Positions 1-5,098 of a stretch of DNA of 5,098 nt are shown here, piece by piece. The stretch covers positions 1 to 5,098 of the forward strand of contig JAGMEZ010000620.1 in NCBI GenBank assembly GCA_023127905.1. The letters run 5' to 3'. The first letter of the stretch is position 1; each line of letters begins with the position of its first letter. Below the pieces are notes generated by a model. It was not told where the DNA came from. It saw only the letters and a program-made list of their open reading frames with translations, and did not search any database. Both the position numbers and the translations under genes were made by a program. The DNA is from Caldifarciminota bacterium (lineage in GTDB: Bacteria; Hydrothermota; E44-bin80).

Positions 1-20
1 TGAAAAGTGGTGAAAAGTGG
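1..20 (+). promoter_or_regulatory. MraZ operator boxes (tandem 10-bp direct repeat)
   Basis: The first 20 bases are two perfect copies of TGAAAAGTGG, and the next four bases (TGAA) begin a third copy that then decays. Read as boxes, AAAGTGG lies at 4-10 and 14-20, separated by the 3-base spacer TGA. MraZ is known to bind tandem boxes of 10-base period upstream of its own gene: AAAGTGK-type boxes with 3-base spacers in mollicutes and TGGG-type boxes in E. coli. The second box ends 7 bases before the mraZ Shine-Dalgarno, so bound MraZ would sit over the promoter/leader region and repress its own operon. The window opens on a spacer-like TGA, so further boxes and the promoter probably lie just to the left. 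Assignment rests on pattern and position; binding is inferred. Confidence 0.82.
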
Positions 21-27
21 TGAATCG

Positions 28-34
28 AAAGGAG
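28..34 (+). promoter_or_regulatory. Ribosome binding site that fixes the mraZ start
   Basis: AAAGGAG is a strong Shine-Dalgarno sequence that ends 5 bases before the GTG at 40. It lies downstream of the in-frame GTG codons at 7 and 10, so it argues that those are not the start and that the repeat at 1-20 is untranslated operator DNA. Confidence 0.85.
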
Positions 35-39
35 AATTT

Positions 40-477
40 GTGAGTCTAAGCGGACGGCATTCTCATTCCGTTGATCATAAAGGAAGATTATTCATCCCAT
101 CAAAGCTGAGAAAGAGAATTATAAGCAGCAAGAAACGAATTGTTATTGTTACAAGAGGGTTTGACAAATGTCTTTCAATATACTCCTTTGCCATATGGGG
201 AAGATTCGAGAATAAATTACTTGCACTTCCTCAGAGTAAAAGAAAAAATAGGTTTATCGTACGATACTTTCTGGAGAATAAAGAGGAGGTAGAAGTTGAC
301 AGCCAGGGAAGGATTAAGATTCCTCAACATCTCTTGGACTATGCAGATATCGATAATGAGGTAATAATCTCCGGTGTTCTTGATAGGATAGAGCTCTGGA
401 ATCCTGAGATTCATAAAAGGGAGATAGAGGGTATGGAAAGTATCAAGGATGAGATTCTCGAAAGTTTGGATATATAA
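40..477 (+). CDS. mraZ: Transcriptional regulator MraZ
   Basis: MraZ is a SpoVT/AbrB-like DNA-binding protein that forms ring oligomers and controls the dcw operon it heads. The protein of 145 residues has the usual family length. Both swapped-hairpin half-domains are visible: DHKGRLFIPSKLR at about residues 12-24 and DSQGRIKIPQHLL at about 87-99, each carrying the D-x-x-G-R-x-x-I-P signature. The second is followed by VIISGVLDRIELW (108-120), close to the family's usual GxxDRIEIW ending. The GTG start at 40 is chosen because AAAGGAG precedes it and the product then begins just before the first half-domain, as is typical. An in-frame GTG at 7 would add 11 residues, but it lies inside the operator repeat. 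The TAA stop shares one base with the ATG of the next gene. MraZ probably regulates the operon through the boxes at 1-20. Confidence 0.95.
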   Translation: MSLSGRHSHSVDHKGRLFIPSKLRKRIISSKKRIVIVTRGFDKCLSIYSFAIWGRFENKLLALPQSKRKNRFIVRYFLENKEEVEVDSQGRIKIPQHLLDYADIDNEVIISGVLDRIELWNPEIHKREIEGMESIKDEILESLDI

Positions 478-947
478 TGATTTATAGAGAGAGTAAGATA
501 ATCCCCTGCAAGAAAAGATTATTCTCTCAAAGATGGCGAACTAAACCACCTGTAAAGAAAGATGGGAATTATGTAACTGTAGTTTCCCTTTCGGGTTTCC
601 TGCAAAGAGACGATATAACAATGGTAGATAATATAATAGACAATAATCTGAAAGAAGGTATAGATCGGTTCATTGTCAATTTTTTAAATGTTAATCATAT
701 AAATTATAAAGATGTTACTCTTTTGTTAGAAATAAAAGAGAAGATTGATAAAACTAAAGGAGACATAAAATTTGTTGTACAGAAACCATATATTATTGAT
801 ATTCTATTTATCGGTGGATGGCCTTTTAATTATGGCTTTTATCCATCGGAGAGAAGTGCGATATATGCTTTCAGAGAAAAATGTAAATTAACCTGGAGGA
901 AAGATGTCCACAATACATATACCCGTTCTGTCGAAGGAAGCAATTGA
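477..947 (+). CDS. STAS-domain protein, anti-anti-sigma-like, of unknown role
   Basis: The 156-residue product fits the STAS (anti-sigma factor antagonist) fold by pattern. It has a first strand YVTVVSLSGFL (32-42), a helix to about residue 60, a strand DRFIVNFLNVNHI (63-75), a helix TLLLEIKEKI (81-90), a strand DIKFVVQK (96-103), and a final helix near SERSAIYAF (124-132). At the usual phosphorylation site, where family members have a DSSG-like motif, this protein reads NYKD (76-79), so the phospho-accepting serine is absent. The N-terminal 30 residues are basic and carry no signal peptide or membrane segment. The ATG overlaps the mraZ stop by one base with no clear Shine-Dalgarno, suggesting coupled translation. 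The last 14 codons lie inside rsmH. Possible roles are a non-phosphorylated partner-binding protein or a regulator in division or envelope control; neither is shown. The assignment is by strand/helix pattern only and is less sure than for its neighbours. Confidence 0.68.
   Translation: MIYRESKIIPCKKRLFSQRWRTKPPVKKDGNYVTVVSLSGFLQRDDITMVDNIIDNNLKEGIDRFIVNFLNVNHINYKDVTLLLEIKEKIDKTKGDIKFVVQKPYIIDILFIGGWPFNYGFYPSERSAIYAFREKCKLTWRKDVHNTYTRSVEGSN
895..899 (+). promoter_or_regulatory. Ribosome binding site for rsmH inside the STAS gene
   Basis: GGAGG, continuing as GGAGGAAAG up to the start codon, is the strongest Shine-Dalgarno in the window and ends 4 bases before the ATG at 904. It lies within the upstream STAS reading frame and supports the rsmH start despite the 44-base overlap. 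Confidence 0.85.
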
Positions 948-1866
948 AGCATTAATAGAAACTGGAGGGAAAACATACATTGATTGTACCATTGGAACAG
1001 GTGGACATTCATTGGAATTACTTTCTCAAACACCTGAAAATGTTTGTGTTATTGGTATTGAAAAGGATGAACAGAGCCTTAAAATTGCAAAAGATAGATT
1101 AATGACTTTTGGGAAGAGAATTAAATTCCTAAAAGGTGGATATGAAGAGATTGATAGACTCATCAAACCTCTTGATCCTGGACCAGTGGCGGGAATACTG
1201 TTTGACCTTGGAATGTCTTCGTTCCAACTCGATAGTCCAGAGAGGGGTTTTAGTTTCAGAGGTGAAGGTCCTCTTGATATGAGATTTGATAGGTCTCAGG
1301 ATTTGACAGCCAAAGAACTGTTGTTTACGTCTACACAGGAGCAATTATTAGATCTTTTAAAAAAGTTTGGCGAGGAGAAGTGGTCACGTCGGCTTTCAAG
1401 AGTTATTGTCGAACGGAGAGATAAGAAACCTTTTGAAACGACCGTTGAATTAAGTGATTTTATCAGGAAAAACATTCCGAGGAGGGCTGCTCACAAAACA
1501 CTCTCACGCGTTTTTCAGGCACTTCGCATAACGGTAAACAATGAACTGGAGAATCTGAAGAGTGGTCTTGTAAAAGCATTTAATCTTTTAGAAATAAATG
1601 GGCGGATTGTAGTAATTGGTTACCATTCACTTGAAGATACAATTACCAAAAACTTTTTCAGAGTATTAAAAAAGGCTGAAATAGCTTTGGTTATTAATCC
1701 ACGATGTGCAAGACCATCAAAGGCTGAAAGAATGAAAAACAGACGTTCAAGAAGCGCCCGACTCAGGGTAATAAAAAAAATCCGCAAAATATCCGATGAA
1801 GATGCTCGAAAGAAGATAGAAGATTCAGAATTTGAAAAGGACTGGGGAGAAGAAGAAAATGATTAA
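904..1866 (+). CDS. rsmH: 16S rRNA (cytosine(1402)-N4)-methyltransferase RsmH
   Basis: RsmH (MraW) uses S-adenosylmethionine to methylate N4 of C1402 in the decoding centre of 16S rRNA. The 320-residue product has normal length and shows the family motifs in order: HIPVLSKEAIEAL (5-17), the SAM-binding loop DCTIGTGGHS (27-36), the acidic end of the next strand in GIEKDEQS (51-58), FDLGMSSFQLD (100-110) with RGFSFRGEGPLDMRFD (114-129), FQALRITVNNEL (204-215), YHSLEDTITKNFF (240-252), and NRRSRSARLRV (279-289). The usual HPATR stretch before FQALRI is replaced by HKTLSRV, a variant I associate with Bacteroidetes-like RsmH proteins. The C-terminal 25 or so residues are charged and poorly conserved and overlap the ftsL start. 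ATG at 904 is supported by GGAGG and by the conserved N-terminus beginning at once. It is probably co-transcribed with mraZ. Confidence 0.97.
   Translation: MSTIHIPVLSKEAIEALIETGGKTYIDCTIGTGGHSLELLSQTPENVCVIGIEKDEQSLKIAKDRLMTFGKRIKFLKGGYEEIDRLIKPLDPGPVAGILFDLGMSSFQLDSPERGFSFRGEGPLDMRFDRSQDLTAKELLFTSTQEQLLDLLKKFGEEKWSRRLSRVIVERRDKKPFETTVELSDFIRKNIPRRAAHKTLSRVFQALRITVNNELENLKSGLVKAFNLLEINGRIVVIGYHSLEDTITKNFFRVLKKAEIALVINPRCARPSKAERMKNRRSRSARLRVIKKIRKISDEDARKKIEDSEFEKDWGEEEND
1844..1849 (+). promoter_or_regulatory. Likely ribosome binding site for ftsL within the 3' end of rsmH
   Basis: GGGGAG lies 9 bases before the ATG at 1859 and favours that codon over the in-frame TTG at 1832, which has only A-rich sequence (AAGATAGAAGATTCAGAA) before it and no good Shine-Dalgarno. 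Confidence 0.6.
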
Positions 1867-2131
1867 AATATTTTCTTTTATTATTTTTATATTTGCAGTA
1901 TTAGTTTTACTCTCACTTTTCTATGTTTGGGAAAGAGCAACTGCTCTCCAGTTAACCCTGCTTCTTTCAAAAGAGGAAAAGGAATTGGATATTATTCAGA
2001 ACAGGATTGAAAAGTTAAAATTGGAATACTTAAATCTTTCTTCTGTTATAAGAATAGAGAAGATAGCAAAGGAGCAATTAAATATGCGATACCCAACAAG
2101 TAAAGAAATACGATATCTAAATATTGAGTAG
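1859..2131 (+). CDS. ftsL: Cell division protein FtsL
   Basis: FtsL is a small bitopic membrane protein that pairs with FtsB/DivIC and helps recruit and activate FtsW-FtsI at the septum. The 90-residue product has the expected design: a very short cytoplasmic start, one hydrophobic segment at about residues 4-23, then a helical stretch rich in E, K and heptad-spaced L/I (about 30-62) that should form a coiled coil. It ends in a segment, RIEKIAKEQLNMRYPTSKEI (65-84), resembling the IEKIARExLGM ending typical of FtsL/DivIC. Sequence conservation in this family is weak, so position between rsmH and ftsI carries much of the assignment. The ATG overlaps the end of rsmH by 8 bases. An in-frame TTG at 1832 would add MKRTGEKKK, which would supply positive charges before the membrane segment and cannot be excluded. 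Confidence 0.87.
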   Translation: MIKIFSFIIFIFAVLVLLSLFYVWERATALQLTLLLSKEEKELDIIQNRIEKLKLEYLNLSSVIRIEKIAKEQLNMRYPTSKEIRYLNIE

Positions 2132-2140
2132 ACCTAAATT

Positions 2141-3868
2141 ATGAAGAAGAAGAGAACAAAGTTCAATATTATTTTTATAATGCTCATTACGGTATGGGTT
2201 TTTTTCTTTTTAAGACTTGGCTACATTCAGATTATCCGTAGAGCCTATTACACAAGAAAGTCACATAATCAGAGTGTTGAAGAAATTGTTATCTACCCGG
2301 AAAGAGGGAAAATCTATGACAGAAATGGAAAACTTATTGCAACAAACATAAAAACCAAGGCTCTTGTTGCATTTCCCTGGAAGGTTAAGGATAAGAAGAA
2401 AACAGCATTGCTTCTATCGAAATATGGTTATGGTTCGTTCGATGATATATATAGTGGTTTTAAGAGAAATAAATTTATGTATATACAAAGAAATTTAGAG
2501 AATATGCCGCCCAGTGTAATAAAGGGAATAGAGGGTATCGAACTCCTGCGAGATAAAAAACGTTTTTATCCTAATGGTGTCCTTTGCTCATCATTTATTG
2601 GTTTTGTTGGTACGGAGTATTCCGGGCTCGAAGGGCTTGAATTTGGATTTGATTCACTGCTTACAGGAAAACCAGGATGGGCACAACTTCAGAAAACACC
2701 GATGGGTATACTGTATCCTCATCCTGCCCTGCCCAGAAAAAGTCCACAAAGTGGTAAGGACATTGTCTTATCTATTGATATAGATATTCAGTCAATTGTT
2801 TTCTCTGAACTTGAGAAAGTTCTGAGAAAAACATCCGCCGAAGGTGGAATTGTTATTGTTGTGAATCCGGAAACCGCAGAAATACTTGCATTGGTGAACC
2901 TGCCTGGCTATGATCCTAATCACCCTCTCCGGTACGATAGGCAGTTATGGATTAACCGTGCTATTTCCGAGCTATTTGAACCAGGGTCAACATTTAAGAT
3001 TGTTGCCGCAACGGCTTCGATAGAGGAAAAATTATTCAACCTTAATGAAATCGTTGAAGATGGTAAAGGCTCTACCAAAATAGGAAGTGTGAAGATAAAA
3101 GATGCCGAGAAACATGGTCCCCTTACCTTTGTGGAATTTCTACAACATTCAAGTAATGTTGCTGCGGTAAGGATTGCACAGAAAATAGGAAAGAAAAAAT
3201 TTTACTGCTATGAAAGGGCTTTTGGATTTGGTGCGAGAACAAAGATTGGACTCCCGGGTGAGGAGAAAGGAAATATTGGGAAACCGCTACATTGGACGCC
3301 ATTGAAGTTTGCCACAATATCATTTGGACAGGGAGTTTCCGTTACCGCACTTCAGCTTGTTTTCGCTTACAGTGCAATTGCGAATGACGGGCTTTTACTT
3401 AAGCCATCGTTGGTTAAATCAATAATGACAAGTGAAGGTGATACTCTTTATACATATTCTCCAGTTGTGGTTAGGAGAGTAATGAAAGAGGAAACTTCTC
3501 AAATATTAAAAGAGATTCTTTTAGGTGTTGTTAATAATGGGACAGGAAAATTTGCAAGGATTGATGGACTGGATATCGCTGGAAAAACAGGGACAGCTGA
3601 AAAGAGTAAACCTGTAGTTGGCTATACGAAGGGGGAATACATAGCGTCTTTTATTGGTTTTCTTCCAATCCAAGAACCGCAACTATTGATAGGAGTTTTT
3701 ATCGATGAACCAAAAGGACCACACTGGGGAGGGTATATTGCTGCTCCTCTCTTTCGGAAAATTGCTCAGAGAGTTCTTTGTTTAGAGGATTATGATAATA
3801 AAATAGTTAATCGACTCATTGCCAAAAGATCAAAAGTGAAGTCTAATGAAGTTATCAAGGATAATTGA
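2141..3868 (+). CDS. ftsI: Septal peptidoglycan transpeptidase FtsI (PBP3-like, class B)
   Basis: FtsI is the septal D,D-transpeptidase that cross-links peptidoglycan together with the FtsW glycosyltransferase. The 575-residue protein has a basic N-terminus and one membrane anchor (about 8-32). A dimerisation/pedestal domain follows, starting with PERGKIYDRNG (53-63) and containing SGLEGLEFGFDSLLTG (161-176). The transpeptidase domain runs from about 235 to 547. All three active-site motifs are present: S283-T-F-K286 with the nucleophilic serine, S337-S-N339, and K482-T-G-T485. No PASTA domains follow, and the C-terminus is a short basic tail. The ATG lies 9 bases after the ftsL stop and has no convincing Shine-Dalgarno (only GAG about 12 bases upstream), so its translation may depend on ribosomes leaving ftsL. 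PBP2 of the elongation machinery is an alternative, but the dcw position next to ftsL favours FtsI. Confidence 0.96.
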   Translation: MKKKRTKFNIIFIMLITVWVFFFLRLGYIQIIRRAYYTRKSHNQSVEEIVIYPERGKIYDRNGKLIATNIKTKALVAFPWKVKDKKKTALLLSKYGYGSFDDIYSGFKRNKFMYIQRNLENMPPSVIKGIEGIELLRDKKRFYPNGVLCSSFIGFVGTEYSGLEGLEFGFDSLLTGKPGWAQLQKTPMGILYPHPALPRKSPQSGKDIVLSIDIDIQSIVFSELEKVLRKTSAEGGIVIVVNPETAEILALVNLPGYDPNHPLRYDRQLWINRAISELFEPGSTFKIVAATASIEEKLFNLNEIVEDGKGSTKIGSVKIKDAEKHGPLTFVEFLQHSSNVAAVRIAQKIGKKKFYCYERAFGFGARTKIGLPGEEKGNIGKPLHWTPLKFATISFGQGVSVTALQLVFAYSAIANDGLLLKPSLVKSIMTSEGDTLYTYSPVVVRRVMKEETSQILKEILLGVVNNGTGKFARIDGLDIAGKTGTAEKSKPVVGYTKGEYIASFIGFLPIQEPQLLIGVFIDEPKGPHWGGYIAAPLFRKIAQRVLCLEDYDNKIVNRLIAKRSKVKSNEVIKDN

Positions 3869-5098
3869 GATTATTGATCCAATTTCGGTTGAGAATTTTT
3901 CTGATAAGCATATTCAGAACATTGCTTATGATTCAAGAAATGTTTCAGATAAAACATTGTTTTTTGCCATTAAAGGTGAGAAGTGTGATGGTCATGGGTT
4001 TATACGGGAAGCAATCAAAAAAGGAGCGTATGCAATTGTAGTTGAGAAAGAAGCGGATATAAAAGAGGTGCCCCTTATCAGAGTAAAGAATGCAAGATAT
4101 ACGCTCGCAAAAATTTCTTCTCACTTCTATAAATTTCCATCCCGAGAATTACTTGTTATTGGAGTAACAGGAACCAACGGCAAGACTACAACGTCATTTC
4201 TTATCAAGAACATTTTTGATGCGGCGGGTAAGAAGACAGGAATTATCGGAACTATTGGATGTATTATTGGGGATAAAAAAATCAGCCTTCCTAATACAAC
4301 TCCTGAGTCTTTGTGGATACAAAAGATTATGAGGGAGATGGTTGATTCAAATATTGAAATCTGTGTGATAGAAGTTTCATCACATGGAATAAAAATGGGT
4401 AGAATAAGAAATATAGATTTTGATTTTGGTATCCTGACAAATATCTCAAGGGACCATCTTGATTTTCATCGAACATATTCAGATTATGTGAAAACTAAAA
4501 TAAAGTTCTTTAATGAACTTAGAAAAGATTCTATTGCTATAATAAATAAAGATGATGAGAAGAGTAATGAATTTATAAAAGCCTGTCCATCGCAAAATTT
4601 TACATACGGAATAAAACATCAAGCACATTTCCAAGGGATTTTACAGAGGATTGATGAGAGTGGAATGGAACTTATAATAAAGTATCAAGGCAAAGATTTT
4701 CATATTGTATCACCCCTTCGAGGTAGATTCAATGCTTACAATATACTTCCATCGTTTTCCCTCTCATATCTTGCGGGTTTGAATAGTAAAGATATCATAA
4801 AGGGTATTAGTTCCTTTCATGGAGTCTCGGGGAGAGGAGAGATGATAGAGACAGATCTTGGTTTCAGTTGTATAATTGATTATGCCCATACCCCAGATGC
4901 ACTTTTTAATATCTTCAGTTCGGAACGGGAATTAACGGATGGAAGGTTAATTTGCGTTTTTGGTGCAGGTGGAGACAGGGATAAAGGAAAACGATCAGAG
5001 ATGGGAAAGGTCGCGGCATCTCTCTGTGATGTGATTATCCTAACATCTGATAATCCAAGAGGTGAAAATCCGGAATTAATCATTAAAGATATTCTTTG
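3846..5098 (+). CDS. murE: UDP-MurNAc-tripeptide synthetase MurE, 3' end outside the window
   Basis: MurE is the cytoplasmic ATP-dependent ligase that adds the third residue to UDP-MurNAc-L-Ala-D-Glu. The frame is open to the right edge, giving 417 residues of a protein usually near 490. Visible motifs are the N-terminal domain with YDSRNVSDKTLFFAIKG (28-44), the ATP loop GVTGTNGKTTT (106-116), TTPESLWIQ (151-159), EVSSHGIKMGRI (176-187), and TNISRDHLDFH (198-208) with K218 at the position of the carbamylated lysine. Further on are RGRFNAYNIL (292-301), SGRGEMIE (328-335), DYAHTPDAL (345-353) and GAGGDRDKGKRSEMG (373-387). DNPR at 402-405 is the signature linked to meso-diaminopimelate, against DNPA-like motifs in L-lysine enzymes. 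The ATG lies 23 bases inside ftsI in another frame, with only a weak GTGAAG-like site before it, suggesting coupling to ftsI. Confidence 0.96.
   Translation, partial: MKLSRIIEIIDPISVENFSDKHIQNIAYDSRNVSDKTLFFAIKGEKCDGHGFIREAIKKGAYAIVVEKEADIKEVPLIRVKNARYTLAKISSHFYKFPSRELLVIGVTGTNGKTTTSFLIKNIFDAAGKKTGIIGTIGCIIGDKKISLPNTTPESLWIQKIMREMVDSNIEICVIEVSSHGIKMGRIRNIDFDFGILTNISRDHLDFHRTYSDYVKTKIKFFNELRKDSIAIINKDDEKSNEFIKACPSQNFTYGIKHQAHFQGILQRIDESGMELIIKYQGKDFHIVSPLRGRFNAYNILPSFSLSYLAGLNSKDIIKGISSFHGVSGRGEMIETDLGFSCIIDYAHTPDALFNIFSSERELTDGRLICVFGAGGDRDKGKRSEMGKVAASLCDVIILTSDNPRGENPELIIKDIL

Noticed and set aside
7..39. mraZ start at the GTG codons at 7 or 10
   Set aside because: These codons lie inside the operator repeat, have no Shine-Dalgarno, and add residues absent from MraZ proteins; GTG at 40 has AAAGGAG 5 bases upstream.
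473..478. Perfect TATAAT hexamer that could be a -10 element
   Set aside because: It overlaps the mraZ stop and the STAS start, has no -35-like element about 17 bases upstream and no extended -10 TG, and is expected by chance in A/T-rich DNA.
839..1033. Reverse-strand reading frame of 64 codons
   Set aside because: It lies antisense to the STAS gene end and the conserved rsmH N-terminus, has no ribosome site and no recognisable domain; the same applies to the reverse frames at 217-414, 1129-1344, 3123-3323 and 4880-5083.
2132..2140. Possible terminator or promoter between ftsL and ftsI
   Set aside because: Nine bases are too short, and no inverted repeat with a T-run is present; no terminator-like hairpin was seen at any junction.
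2574..2783. Forward 69-codon frame inside ftsI
   Set aside because: It lies wholly within the well-conserved ftsI frame and its translation shows no family features.
1..5098. Defence system, mobile element, CRISPR array or RNA gene
   Set aside because: Every base from 40 to the right edge apart from 9 is accounted for by recognisable division and cell-wall genes or the STAS gene; there are no spaced repeats, terminal inverted repeats, transposase motifs or tRNA/rRNA-like sequences.

Overview
The window is one strand-uniform, very compact gene run and covers the 5' end of a division and cell-wall (dcw) cluster. The order on the + strand is mraZ, a STAS-domain gene, rsmH (mraW), ftsL, ftsI (class B penicillin-binding protein) and murE, which runs off the right edge. 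There is no RNA gene, mobile element, CRISPR array or terminator. The longest non-coding stretch between two genes is 9 bases (2132-2140), so there is no gene-free region to describe apart from the 39-base mraZ leader at the left edge.

Layout: bases 1-20 are a perfect tandem 10-mer that matches the known pattern of MraZ operator boxes. It is followed by a strong Shine-Dalgarno and a GTG start for mraZ at 40. The STAS gene begins on the mraZ stop (TAATG). The rsmH start lies 44 bases inside the end of the STAS gene. ftsL starts inside the end of rsmH, ftsI starts 9 bases after ftsL, and murE starts inside the end of ftsI. This spacing implies one transcript with extensive translational coupling, probably controlled by MraZ at the boxes.

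How the genes work together: MraZ is the cluster's DNA-binding regulator. RsmH methylates 16S rRNA in the decoding centre. FtsL and FtsI are membrane parts of the divisome that carry out septal peptidoglycan synthesis. MurE adds the third amino acid to the peptidoglycan precursor, and its DNPR motif points to meso-diaminopimelate. The STAS-domain protein is the unexpected member. It sits where mraZ and rsmH are normally adjacent, and it lacks the phosphorylatable serine of classic anti-anti-sigma factors.

Organism: an A/T-rich, walled bacterium with a diaminopimelate-type wall and a diderm-like FtsI without PASTA domains. The KTLSRVFQALRI form of the RsmH motif recalls Bacteroidetes-like (FCB-group) proteins, so a poorly characterised lineage in or near that group is my best guess. 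I cannot name the phylum with confidence.
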